From JAJACP01 sp964350245 (lineage in GTDB: Bacteria; Chlamydiota; Chlamydiia; Chlamydiales; JAAKFR01): a DNA stretch of 44,485 nucleotides. The notes beneath the pieces were generated by a model that worked only from the letters and a program-made list of their open reading frames with translations, was not told the DNA's origin and did not search any database. Positions 27,231-35,477 of this stretch are shown here, in pieces. The position numbers were made by a program, and so were the translations under genes. The DNA lies in assembly GCA_964350245.1 (NCBI GenBank), contig CAYGJC010000015.1, positions 1-44,485 of the forward strand. Reading direction: 5' to 3'. Positions within the stretch are counted from its first letter, which is position 1. Each line of letters begins with the position of its first letter.

Positions 27231-27243
27231 GGTAAAAATTACC
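27231..27243. promoter_or_regulatory. Palindrome GGTAAAAATTACC, candidate operator
   Basis: A perfect 5-bp inverted repeat around AAA (GGTAA-AAA-TTACC), extended by TTA and TAA on either side. It lies in the 126-bp divergent region between the SAH-hydrolase-like gene (start 27169) and the luxR-type gene (start 27296). The position would suit autoregulation by the adjacent LuxR protein. It could occur by chance in AT-rich DNA. Confidence 0.4.
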
Positions 27244-27295
27244 TAACTCAGTTGCAAAGTTTTGGTATTAAAGGGAATTATATTTTGGTTTAGGG

Positions 27296-28054
27296 ATGAA
27301 CAACTTGATAGAACTGATCCGCCGATACACGATTCAGCATGACCAGAAAATTAAAAAAATCTGCGAACCGCTGCAACACATAGGTATCTCTACCTATGCA
27401 TACTATTCGATCAAGCACGATGGAAGTTTTGTGATCCTGTCAAACTATCCAAAGCAGCTTGAGTTTTTTTATGGTGAAAAACTGTATTTAACGTGTCCTT
27501 ATTTGAAGCATCCAAGGCTCTACCGCTCTGGAGTGGATCTGATCCCATTGACGCCTCATGAAGAGCACCTTGAGACCTCAAAACGGGTCTATCAGATCGA
27601 CCATCTTCTGTTGATGATTCAGCAGGTTGGTGGCGGCATGGAGGGCTTTTTCTATACCAAGGAGAACTTGGGAGTTGAAGATGCACGCATCTTTCTTCCC
27701 AAGCTGGCGCTTTTGAGGCGCTTTAATAGCTACTTTAAACGGGAAGCTAGAGGATTGATTGAGGCAGCATTTGCCGATGGGTATAACCTTAGCAAGGTAC
27801 GTGGACGCTGTTTCTTTGAAAGGGAATCGCATCTTCCCCTCTCAAGCGACCATGATGAAACAGAGAGGTTCTTGAAACAGGTCTGCGCTCTTTCTCAGCA
27901 AGAAGAGAGTTGTTTGAATTTGTTTCAGCAAGGACACTCTGCGCAGTCAACGGCAGCCTTGATGGGGATTTCGCAACGGACCGTTGAGCATTATTTTGAG
28001 AACATCAAAAATAAGCTCGGTTGTGCAACGAAAGGTGAGCTTCTTAACTGGTAA
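27296..28054 (+). CDS. LuxR-type transcriptional regulator
   Basis: A 252-aa regulator. Residues 198-250 form a GerE/LuxR helix-turn-helix: LSQQEESCLNLFQQGHS, then MGISQRTVEHYFENIKNKLG. The N-terminal ~180 residues form a possible ligand-binding domain (SIKHDGSFVILSNYP, then CPYLKHPRLYRSG) similar in style to LuxR-type proteins I recall from Legionella and other amoeba-associated bacteria. No phosphoacceptor receiver domain is seen. TAGGG lies directly at the ATG, too close for a normal binding site, so the initiation region is unusual. It is followed 30 bp later by the second SAH-hydrolase-like gene, probably in one transcript. Confidence 0.85.
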   Translation: MNNLIELIRRYTIQHDQKIKKICEPLQHIGISTYAYYSIKHDGSFVILSNYPKQLEFFYGEKLYLTCPYLKHPRLYRSGVDLIPLTPHEEHLETSKRVYQIDHLLLMIQQVGGGMEGFFYTKENLGVEDARIFLPKLALLRRFNSYFKREARGLIEAAFADGYNLSKVRGRCFFERESHLPLSSDHDETERFLKQVCALSQQEESCLNLFQQGHSAQSTAALMGISQRTVEHYFENIKNKLGCATKGELLNW

Positions 28055-28084
28055 GTAAAATTGACAATAGGCTACTTTCGTAGC

Positions 28085-29164
28085 ATGCTTACATCTAGTT
28101 TTGATGCATTGTTGCCTGCATGGGAGGCTCTGGACGAAACTGGGGCCCCTTTTCTTTTGGATTGGCGTGACCAAGTTGCTCGGGCGCGCCCATACTCTGG
28201 TTTGAGGGTCTACCACAATATCCCCCTTTCTATTGAAGCTGTTTGTAAAATCGACACCTTATGCCAAGCAGGTGCTGAGGTTGTTGTGAGCTGTACAGAT
28301 TTTCTCATTCCAGCGACGCTTCCACAAGCAAGAAGACTGATTGATGCAGCAGGAATCGAGTTTCGAGAAAATAAGTATGCACAGCCGGGTGAATTCGATT
28401 TTTATCTCGATTGCTCTGCTGAGCTTTCTGTTCTTCCACCTCCTAAACGAGGCGTTATAGAGCTAACACGCACCGGCGCACTTGTGTATGAGAAAAAGCA
28501 TTTTGCTGTGCCAATTCTCTCGGTGGATAACAGTTACCTAAAGATACTGGAGACCTACTATGGCACGGGAGAGGCTTTCTTGCGTGCCTTCAGGGCCCTT
28601 TCGGGTAAAAATGTTTCGGATGAAACCTTTCTTTTATTTGGTTATGGCAAGGTAGGCCAAGGAGTGGCGCAGGCGATTCGTAAAGCAGGAGGGGAGTGCC
28701 AGGTTATCGAAATAGAACCGCGTGCCCGTAGTCTGGCCAAGCAACATGGTTTTCGCTCTTTTGTAAACGACGCGGAGGGTCTTGTTGCCGTGGATGGGGC
28801 TACTGTTGTAGTGACAGCCACAGGACGCAAAGAGATTCTGAGACGTTCTTTTCCCACCATTGAAAGCCATCTAGCTGGGAAAACACTTTGCAATATTGGA
28901 GCTGATGATGAAATAGGGATGGGATTTACAGGAGTGCATCTTTTAGCTGGAGGACATCCGATTAATTTCTCCTTAGAACATCCCACATTAATGAAGTACT
29001 TGGATCCTTCCTTGTATGCGCATAACTTGGGTATTCAAGTTTTGCAGGAAAGAGAGTACGCTCCTGGCTTTCATCCCTTTCCCCGTGAGCTCGACCTTTC
29101 AATTGTCCATCGCTGGGCAGATATTCACAATGAATCCATTGATCTGATCATCCGTACACAATAA
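28085..29164 (+). CDS. S-adenosylhomocysteine-hydrolase-like protein B
   Basis: A 359-aa diverged member of the AdoHcy hydrolase fold from ATG 28085; an in-frame TTG at 28061 gives 367 aa, and neither start has a good binding site. Recognisable positions are His44 (VYHNIPLSIEA), Asp109 (YLDCSAEL), Glu126 (ELTRTG), Lys153 (NSYLKILETYYG) and the NAD motif FGYGKVGQG (185-193). It also has TATGRKEIL and CNIGADDEIG (cf. CNIGHFDNEID). It lacks the usual C-terminal tail. It differs strongly from protein A, so they are not a recent duplication. It lies downstream of luxR. Substrate unknown. Confidence 0.75.
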   Translation: MLTSSFDALLPAWEALDETGAPFLLDWRDQVARARPYSGLRVYHNIPLSIEAVCKIDTLCQAGAEVVVSCTDFLIPATLPQARRLIDAAGIEFRENKYAQPGEFDFYLDCSAELSVLPPPKRGVIELTRTGALVYEKKHFAVPILSVDNSYLKILETYYGTGEAFLRAFRALSGKNVSDETFLLFGYGKVGQGVAQAIRKAGGECQVIEIEPRARSLAKQHGFRSFVNDAEGLVAVDGATVVVTATGRKEILRRSFPTIESHLAGKTLCNIGADDEIGMGFTGVHLLAGGHPINFSLEHPTLMKYLDPSLYAHNLGIQVLQEREYAPGFHPFPRELDLSIVHRWADIHNESIDLIIRTQ

Positions 29165-29168
29165 AAAA

Positions 29169-29190
29169 GAGGACACCCAAAGGTGTCCTC
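29169..29190 (-). terminator. Intrinsic terminator of the downstream outer-membrane gene
   Basis: A 9-bp inverted repeat (GAGGACACC / GGTGTCCTC) with a 4-base loop. On the minus strand it is followed by a run of six T, a standard rho-independent terminator for the gene ending at 29224. It also lies 4 bases after the SAH-hydrolase-like gene B and may act weakly on the plus strand. The same stem recurs at 30081-30103. Confidence 0.85.
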
Positions 29191-29223
29191 ATGATTTAAA
29201 AGAACATAGCTTGATTTATCTGC

Positions 29224-29967
29224 CTAGTAGCAGCAGAGATCACCAAATCTATAGTTCAACAGGATACGTCCAACCCAAGCCGTGTCGCTTAAGCTAAAAT
29301 GAAATCCATTGGAACTCTTATTGTTGTGGCAGAAGTGCAGAGTTAAGAGCTCTACACCAAGGGACCAGCTGCATCCGAGATCATACTCAATCCCAGCACC
29401 TCCGACCCAGCCCCACTTCGTTTCGCAGTGCTTAAATCGGCGGTCAACAGGTGTGTTGCTGAGTTCACGCCACTCATTGTCAAAGCTAGCTACAGCAGCT
29501 CCAACAGTGACGTAAAAAAGCGCCTCATCACAAACCATTAGTCCCGCTCTTGCACGGATGGTGGTGAACCAATCAAAAGAGTTTTTAATAAACGCATCAT
29601 TTGTTGCAGTCTGCGCTCCAAGTAAACGCTCTTTGTGATCCACGTTGACCCAGTTGCAGTCTACGACGAGTCCAAAGACTGAGTTGCAGCACTGCCAGTC
29701 GTAGCCGAGCTGAATACCCAATGTAATATCGGTATTACAACGATCAAAACTCAGGACATTACTTTCAAAAAAGCCGTCAAGATCGGTGCGGTATGCCATG
29801 TGGCTGGCTACACCTATGTTACCACCGAAGTAGAAACCGTCAAATCCTGTGTCACAGCAGCACGGATCGCATGACTGTGGTGGGCAGCAGTAGTAATCAG
29901 AAGCGAATGCCTGCCCTGCTGAGAGCACTCCTGCAAGGGCTAATGCACAAAAAAGAACCTTTCTCAT
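29224..29967 (-). CDS. Cys-rich outer-membrane beta-barrel protein (copy 1)
   Basis: A 247-aa protein with a signal peptide (KVLFCALALAGVLSAGQAFA), a Cys/Pro-rich mature N-terminus (YYCCPPQSCDPCCC) and a small porin/OmpA-like barrel: GFYFGGNIGV, then LGYDWQCCNSVFGLVVD, TIRARAGL, GWVGGAGIEYDLG and a terminal beta-signal VGRILLNYRFGDL. The CC pairs suit the disulfide-linked chlamydial outer membrane. AGGAG lies 10 bases before the ATG. It is followed 170 bp upstream by its paralogue with the same leader and terminator. Confidence 0.85.
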   Translation of the reverse strand: MRKVLFCALALAGVLSAGQAFASDYYCCPPQSCDPCCCDTGFDGFYFGGNIGVASHMAYRTDLDGFFESNVLSFDRCNTDITLGIQLGYDWQCCNSVFGLVVDCNWVNVDHKERLLGAQTATNDAFIKNSFDWFTTIRARAGLMVCDEALFYVTVGAAVASFDNEWRELSNTPVDRRFKHCETKWGWVGGAGIEYDLGCSWSLGVELLTLHFCHNNKSSNGFHFSLSDTAWVGRILLNYRFGDLCCY

Positions 29968-30003
29968 ATTGCCTATCTCCTAGGAATTTTGTTCTGTCCC
30001 TAG

Positions 30004-30032
30004 GTATAACAGAGTGGCTTGAAATTTTACAA
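30004..30032 (-). promoter_or_regulatory. Sigma-70/66-type promoter of copy 1
   Basis: On the minus strand TTGTAA (-35) and TTATAC (-10) are separated by exactly 17 bases. The -10 ends about 37 bases before the ATG at 29967. The predicted leader contains the shared CCTAGGAGATAGGCAAT ribosome-binding region. The equivalent stretch upstream of copy 2 has a much poorer match, so the two paralogues may be expressed differently. Confidence 0.55.
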
Positions 30033-30080
30033 ATTGAACCAGTTCTTTTTTACAAAGAGAGTACGATGCTGCAAAAAAAA

Positions 30081-30103
30081 GAGGACACCTAAAAGGTGTC
30101 CTC
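30081..30103 (-). terminator. Intrinsic terminator of copy 2
   Basis: A 10-bp inverted repeat (GAGGACACCT / AGGTGTCCTC) around a 3-base loop, followed on the minus strand by eight T. It is almost identical to the terminator at 29169-29190, showing that the duplication included the 3' flank. Confidence 0.88.
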
Positions 30104-30137
30104 ATTACTTAGAAAAGTACAGTTTGGCTTTATCTGC

Positions 30138-30878
30138 TTAGAAGCAGCAAAGATCACCAAATCTGTAGTTCAACAGAATACGACCGACCCAAGCAGTATC
30201 ACTTAGGCTAAAGTGGAAATTGCTGTCAAATCTCTCATTGTTGTGACAGAAGTGTAGAGTGAGAACTTCTACACCGATGGTCCAGTTACATCCAAGACCA
30301 AACTCTGCTCCAACACCTCCGACCCAGCCCCACTTTGTGTCGCAGTGCTTAAATCTACGGTCACTCGCTGGTGTTGCAGTACTAACGTTACGCCACTCGT
30401 TGTCAAAACTAGCCACAGCGGCTCCTGCAGTGACATAGAGTAGTGCATCACAAACGGTAAGACCTGCGCGTGCACGAATGGTAGTGAACCAATCGAAATC
30501 ACTTTTTAGACGGCGACTTGATGTTGATGTATTACGATCAAAAGTTTCGTCATGATCGACGTTTACCCAGTTCCAGTCTACAACGAGACCGAAGACTGAG
30601 TTGCAGCACTGCCAGTCGTAGCCAAGCTGAAGACCTACTGTTACATCAGTCGTACATCTAGACAAGCTAGTGAGACCGTCATCAAAAAAACCATCAAGAT
30701 CATTGCGGTGCGCCATATGGCTGATTACACCAAGGTTACCACCGAAGTAGAAACCATCAAACTCTGTTTCACAGCAGCACGGATCGTACTGCGGTGGGCA
30801 GCAGTAATCAGCAGCCACTGCCTGTTGTGCCGTCAGCATTCCTGCAACGGCTAATGCACAAAAAAGAACCTTTTTCAT
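30138..30878 (-). CDS. Cys-rich outer-membrane beta-barrel protein (copy 2)
   Basis: A 246-aa paralogue of the neighbouring gene with the same order of features: signal peptide, YCCPPQYDPCCC, GFYFGGNLGV, LGYDWQCCNSVFGLVVD, WVGGVGAEFGLGCNW and the identical terminal beta-signal VGRILLNYRFGDLCC. The central loops (about residues 65-75 and 115-130) vary most, as expected for surface-exposed loops. The ribosome-binding region (CCTAGGAGATAGGCAAT) is identical in the two genes. It is probably an abundant structural outer-membrane protein, with function otherwise unknown. Confidence 0.85.
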   Translation of the reverse strand: MKKVLFCALAVAGMLTAQQAVAADYCCPPQYDPCCCETEFDGFYFGGNLGVISHMAHRNDLDGFFDDGLTSLSRCTTDVTVGLQLGYDWQCCNSVFGLVVDWNWVNVDHDETFDRNTSTSSRRLKSDFDWFTTIRARAGLTVCDALLYVTAGAAVASFDNEWRNVSTATPASDRRFKHCDTKWGWVGGVGAEFGLGCNWTIGVEVLTLHFCHNNERFDSNFHFSLSDTAWVGRILLNYRFGDLCCF

Positions 30879-30977
30879 ATTGCCTATCTCCTAGGAATTT
30901 CCTTCTATTTCCAGACAGTAGCAAAACGGGTCTTTTTTTGAAAAAAAAAAATTGTGTCAGTGAAAAAAAATATGCTC

Positions 30978-32201
30978 TTACTTGTGTTTCACGTATTTTT
31001 TTGTAAAAGCTGGTCGAGAAGTTCTTTTCAGAGTGCTTCCCTTACGGGGCTTTTGAATCGGTTCGGGTTTAATTGAAGGGTCGGGCTCATAACCTGGAAC
31101 CATTGTTTTGGGTAAATCCCGTTTAATTAGACGTTCAATGTCACGCAGTAGTTTATGCTCGTCGACACAAACAAGAGAGAGAGCCTCTCCCTTATGTCCT
31201 GCTCGACCTGTGCGTCCAATCCTGTGCACATAGTCTTCAGGGATATTAGGGAGCTCAAAATTGACAACGTGGGGGAGTTGATCGATATCGAGTCCACGTG
31301 CGGCAATGTCTGTTGCAACCAGTACGCGAACGCTTCCCTCTTTGAAGTTTGCCAGTGCGCGCGTACGGGCTGCTTGACTTTTGTTGCCGTGAATGGCAGC
31401 AGCTTGAATTCCCTTTTTTTCCAGATGACCGGCCAGACGATTGGCTCCGTGCTTGGTACGGGTGAAGACAAGGACCTGTTGCCAGTTTTGCGAATCGATT
31501 AGATGCGAAAGGAGATCAGACTTTCTTGTGCGGTCAACAGGATGGATCAGCTGCTCTACGTGCGCGGAGGCGTCATTGCGGCGGGCAACCTCGACCATGA
31601 CCGGTGCATGGAGGAAGCTATCGGCAAGTTTTTTGATCTCATGCGAAAAGGTCGCTGAAAAGAGCAGGCTCTGCCTTTTTTGGGGGAGCAGTTTGATGAG
31701 CTTGCGCACATCATGAATAAAACCCATGTCGAGCATCCGGTCCGCTTCATCCAAAACAAGAATTTCCACTTTAGAAAGATCTACAGTTTTTTGATTAACA
31801 TGATCTAATAAGCGTCCCGGTGTAGCCACAAGAATATCTACTCCACGACGCAAAGCGGCAATCTGCGGTTCAATTTTCACTCCTCCAAAAATAACAGTGG
31901 ATTTTAGAGAGAGATGCTTACCATATGTTTTGACACTTTCGGCTACCTGAGCCGCGAGCTCACGCGTCGGTGTCAGGATGAGCGCGCGTACTTTGCCCGG
32001 AGTATGAGTAGCTAAAAGATGAAGGAGGGGCAAAGTGAAACCTGCTGTCTTGCCCGTACCCGTTTGTGCGCCCCCCATGATGTCTTTTCGCTTAAGAATA
32101 AGGGGAATAGCTTTAAGTTGAATTGGTGTGGGGGTGCTATAACCTTGTTCTAAAACAGCACGTAGTAATTCCTCCGAGAGGCCAAGAGATTCAAATGACA
32201 T
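30978..32201 (-). CDS. rhlE: DEAD-box RNA helicase, RhlE-like
   Basis: ATP-dependent RNA helicase of 407 aa. Motifs in order are the Q-motif (TPTPIQLKAIPLIL), AQTGTGKT (I), PTRELAAQ (Ia), VATPGRLLDHV (Ib), VLDEADRMLDMGF (II), LFSATFS (III), VATDIAARGLDIDQLP (V) and VHRIGRTGRAGHKG (VI). A short basic tail rich in Lys/Arg/Pro follows, as in RhlE proteins that bind RNA without a DbpA-type domain. Roles in ribosome assembly or RNA decay are usual for the family. It is divergent from rlmN. Confidence 0.9.
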   Translation of the reverse strand: MSFESLGLSEELLRAVLEQGYSTPTPIQLKAIPLILKRKDIMGGAQTGTGKTAGFTLPLLHLLATHTPGKVRALILTPTRELAAQVAESVKTYGKHLSLKSTVIFGGVKIEPQIAALRRGVDILVATPGRLLDHVNQKTVDLSKVEILVLDEADRMLDMGFIHDVRKLIKLLPQKRQSLLFSATFSHEIKKLADSFLHAPVMVEVARRNDASAHVEQLIHPVDRTRKSDLLSHLIDSQNWQQVLVFTRTKHGANRLAGHLEKKGIQAAAIHGNKSQAARTRALANFKEGSVRVLVATDIAARGLDIDQLPHVVNFELPNIPEDYVHRIGRTGRAGHKGEALSLVCVDEHKLLRDIERLIKRDLPKTMVPGYEPDPSIKPEPIQKPRKGSTLKRTSRPAFTKKYVKHK

Positions 32202-32295
32202 AGATAACAGACTCCTAAATTTCGCCTATTATCGGCTTCATTCTCTTAATTATCAAGTTTTTAATAAATAATGAACCTGATACAATGTGTGCCTT

Positions 32296-33378
32296 ATGTC
32301 TACAAAACAGATTGCTTTTGATTTATCTCTTGCCGAATGGGAGGAGTGGACGGTCAAAGAGTCCATTCCTAAGTATAGGGCCAAGCAGATCTTTCAGTGG
32401 ATTTTTCAAAAAAATAACACACAGCCGGAAACGTTCACAAATTTATCCCCCTCTGATCGGGAGAAATTGCAGAACGCCTTTTGTTGGGAGCCTCTTCGAC
32501 TCGATTCCCAGCTGACCTCATCGGATGGAAGTCAGAAACTACTACTCAAAACAGCAGACAATTTACTCATTGAGCTTGTGATCATGCCCTATGATAAGCG
32601 GACGACTCTTTGCCTAAGTTCTCAGGTGGGGTGCCGCATGGGGTGCACATTTTGTCAGACGGGCAAGATGGGATTGAAGCGTAATTTGACCGCAGGCGAG
32701 ATTTTGGCGCAGCTGCTGATTGCCAATCAGGCATTAGTTGGGGATAGAGTGACCAATGTTGTCTTTATGGGCATGGGAGAGCCTTTAGACAACTACGATG
32801 CCGTTGTGAAAGCGTGTGCGACCATGATCCATCCGGAGGGGTTTAATCTCTCTAAGTCTAGGGTTACCATATCGACTTCAGGGCTTGTTCCAGAGATCAA
32901 GAGATTGGGGCAAGATCTCCCGGTTCGTCTTGCGATTTCACTGCATAATCCGGACAACGAAAAGCGCAGCCGCCTGATGCCTGTCAACCGCACCTATAGT
33001 CTAGAGGAGTTAAAGCAGGTATTACTGGAATACCCGGCCTCTCCTCGTCATGGGATTACGTTTGAGTATGTGATGATTGAGGGAGTGAATGATAGTCTTG
33101 GGGATGCTAAGAAGCTGGTCCATTTTTTGCACGGCATAAAGGCGAAAGTGAATTTGATTCCGGTTAATCCTTTCCCTGGAGTGCCCATCACAGCTTCAAG
33201 TGAAGAGAGGATTCGGGAGTTCCAAACCTACTTAACAAAGCGTTCCATCCCCGCTCCTGTTCGTTATAGCAAAGGAACCGATATTAGCAGTGGTTGTGGT
33301 CAGCTTGCAGCTAAGCGAGAGGGGGAGTTGAATATGGATCCAAGGAAGCTACATAAACAAAGGCGTCTATCCGGTTAA
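32296..33378 (+). CDS. rlmN: 23S rRNA A2503 C2-methyltransferase RlmN
   Basis: Radical-SAM enzyme that methylates A2503 of 23S rRNA (and A37 of some tRNAs). The 360-aa product has the iron-sulfur motif CRMGCTFCQTG near residue 112, NVVFMGMGEPLDNY, SRVTISTSGLVP, VRLAISLHNP, YVMIEGVNDS and the C-terminal SSGCGQL cysteine needed for catalysis. Length is normal. ATG 32296 is used; an in-frame GTG lies at 32287 and neither has a clear binding site. A TACAAT box sits only about 10 bases upstream, so a very short or absent leader is possible. Confidence 0.94.
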   Translation: MSTKQIAFDLSLAEWEEWTVKESIPKYRAKQIFQWIFQKNNTQPETFTNLSPSDREKLQNAFCWEPLRLDSQLTSSDGSQKLLLKTADNLLIELVIMPYDKRTTLCLSSQVGCRMGCTFCQTGKMGLKRNLTAGEILAQLLIANQALVGDRVTNVVFMGMGEPLDNYDAVVKACATMIHPEGFNLSKSRVTISTSGLVPEIKRLGQDLPVRLAISLHNPDNEKRSRLMPVNRTYSLEELKQVLLEYPASPRHGITFEYVMIEGVNDSLGDAKKLVHFLHGIKAKVNLIPVNPFPGVPITASSEERIREFQTYLTKRSIPAPVRYSKGTDISSGCGQLAAKREGELNMDPRKLHKQRRLSG

Positions 33379-34019
33379 GAAGCGTATTTTTCTTTCAGTG
33401 AAGGAAGCGTCTTTTCATTCGTCAGAACAATCAGCTCATCATCTTTTTTGAGGGTGGTCTTCTCTGAAATAAAGTGAAATGAGTCTCCCCGATATAAGTA
33501 GATTGGTTGTGCCTCTTGAGGAAATTTGAGCTGCTCTATGGGCCCGGCTTCCTGCTCGGTGATGGTGATTTTAAACAATTCCACATCGCCCTTGATATAT
33601 TCTTTGAGCTCAGATGAATTTCCGTTTTCGGCTAATTTAACAAGAGAGTTTCCGATTGTCCGGTGGGGGACAATGACATTCTCTAGCCCTAGTTCAGTGC
33701 AAATTTTTTCATAAGCTACATTTTGAATGCTCACTATAACACGCTTAAACTCCAGTGACTTTCCGACCAAGCCTGTGATAATATTGTCTTGGTCTGAATC
33801 GGATACGGCAAAAAGTGCATCGACCGATTTAGGATTTGTTTCTTGCAGAAGATCCGGATTCGACCCATCCCCACAGATCAATCCGCAATCGAATTGATCT
33901 TGTAAAGATTCGATCTTTTTTTCATCTTCTTCAATGATAATCACTTCATTGCCCTTTTCAATGAGTATGGGTACCGCGTTTAAGACATCTTTTCCTGCAC
34001 CAATAAATACAATTCTCAC
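33375..34019 (-). CDS. TrkA/KtrA-type potassium channel regulatory subunit
   Basis: A 214-aa cytosolic RCK protein. The N-terminal TrkA-N Rossmann domain shows VFIGAGKDV, then IIIEEDEKKI, and GDGSNPDLLQE with AVSDSDQDNI. The C-terminal TrkA-C half is at about 135-214. It gates the partner potassium transporter in response to nucleotide. Single-RCK length matches KtrA/TrkA of half size rather than E. coli TrkA (458 aa). The GTG start overlaps the transporter stop (GTGA), so the two are coupled. It ends tail-to-tail with rlmN, sharing 3-4 bases. Confidence 0.88.
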   Translation of the reverse strand: MRIVFIGAGKDVLNAVPILIEKGNEVIIIEEDEKKIESLQDQFDCGLICGDGSNPDLLQETNPKSVDALFAVSDSDQDNIITGLVGKSLEFKRVIVSIQNVAYEKICTELGLENVIVPHRTIGNSLVKLAENGNSSELKEYIKGDVELFKITITEQEAGPIEQLKFPQEAQPIYLYRGDSFHFISEKTTLKKDDELIVLTNEKTLPSLKEKYAS

Positions 34020-35464
34020 GACATCATTCTCCTTCCTATAAATGTTTTAGGGTAGATTAAGACGAGTAGAGTAACGATTTCTAAACGTCCTAAGAACATA
34101 TCAAAAATCAAGACTCCTTTCAAAAAGGCCGGAAGCTCAGGCCCAGTAAAGCCTGAGGAAGCGCCGACAGTTCCAATGGCAGAGACAACATCGAATAGCG
34201 CATTTAAAGGGTCATACCCCATCATGACAAACGCGCCTGTCGATAGAAAGATAGCAATGACATAGAGTGAAAACAGAGCAAGGCACCCATAGGCCTCTTC
34301 ACGATTTTGCGCAAAGCTAACTACTTTGTCGGCACTCTTGGTCAGCGAAGTGCGAAAAAAAAGCAGATGAAGCGCCTTGAGGAGGATGAGTAAACGCATC
34401 AGCTTGAAACCACCCGCCGTTGACTGTGTTGAGCCGCCAATAAACATAGAGAGGATCAACAGCAGTTTGGTACCACTATTTAGAGTTGAGAGATCGAAGG
34501 TTGAGTACCCAGCTGTTGACTGAAGAGAAATGACATTTAAAAAAGCAGTTGGGATGAAAGAGAGCTGGTTTGGTGCAAATAAAAAGAGCACCAACAGTGT
34601 GAATACCAAGCAGCAAAGAACAAGGGCGCCCAGTTGGGTGTCACGCGCTAGCTTTTTTAAGTCTTTTAAGCTAGAGAGCCAAAAAAGAGGAAAAGATACC
34701 GCTCCAAGAAAAGCAAAAACCAGAACACCTGATTGAATGAGAAAAGAGAAGTTGCTCAGGCTACCCGGGTGAGAAGAAAATCCTCCTGTTGAGATGGAGG
34801 AGAAGGTGAAGGTCACAGCATCAAAAAGCGAGAGTCCCGCAAGCTTTAGCGTGATCACCCCGATTAGTGTGAGCGCGCAGTAAATAAGCAGGATTTTGCG
34901 TGCAAAAATCTTCGAGTTTTCGATCAAATCTTCGTTGTAGAACGTTTTTTTTAGCAAAGATCTAGAGAGTGTGCTGGGTTGCATCGCCAGGCCTAGGCTA
35001 AAGATTACAATGCCCAGCCCTCCATACCATTGCATCCATGCACGCGAGAAGAAAAAAGTCTTAGCCTCTATTGCCTGGGTGTTGACAACAGAAAGCCCAG
35101 TGGTCGTGACTCCTGAGACGCACTCAAACCAGCTGTCGATGAAACTTAGACCATTTGCCATCATCGGAAACGTAAGCGCTAGTGAGCCTAGCACAAAGGT
35201 CAAAGCGATCAGAGTGAAAGCCTCATTAGACTGGATTGTTTTGGGGTGCTCGATTTTTAGGCTCATCATCCCTAAAGAGAAGAAAATAAACATGATGATG
35301 CCGTAACGGATAGCAGAGGAGTACTCTTGCCAAAATAGAGCTGTTGCAAAAGGAACCAAAAGAAGACCCAATCCGACAAACAGCATGAGTCCCAGATATT
35401 TAGATAGCACAAGCCATCTAACCGAATAAGAGAGCTGTGAAGAGGGAGTGGTGCTATTTTGCAT
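34016..35464 (-). CDS. TrkH/KtrB-type potassium uptake transporter
   Basis: A 482-aa inner-membrane protein built from four membrane-pore-membrane units. The pore loops are recognisable as CVSGVTTTGLS, FSSISTGGFSS, SLQSTAGYST and SAIGTVGASSG, each with the key glycine of the potassium filter. The C-terminus ends shortly after the fourth unit. It is followed by its RCK subunit with a 4-base overlap and preceded, 13 bases upstream, by a short DUF1328-type gene in the same orientation. Confidence 0.92.
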   Translation of the reverse strand: MQNSTTPSSQLSYSVRWLVLSKYLGLMLFVGLGLLLVPFATALFWQEYSSAIRYGIIMFIFFSLGMMSLKIEHPKTIQSNEAFTLIALTFVLGSLALTFPMMANGLSFIDSWFECVSGVTTTGLSVVNTQAIEAKTFFFSRAWMQWYGGLGIVIFSLGLAMQPSTLSRSLLKKTFYNEDLIENSKIFARKILLIYCALTLIGVITLKLAGLSLFDAVTFTFSSISTGGFSSHPGSLSNFSFLIQSGVLVFAFLGAVSFPLFWLSSLKDLKKLARDTQLGALVLCCLVFTLLVLFLFAPNQLSFIPTAFLNVISLQSTAGYSTFDLSTLNSGTKLLLILSMFIGGSTQSTAGGFKLMRLLILLKALHLLFFRTSLTKSADKVVSFAQNREEAYGCLALFSLYVIAIFLSTGAFVMMGYDPLNALFDVVSAIGTVGASSGFTGPELPAFLKGVLIFDMFLGRLEIVTLLVLIYPKTFIGRRMMS

Positions 35465-35477
35465 AAAAGGCTAGGTG

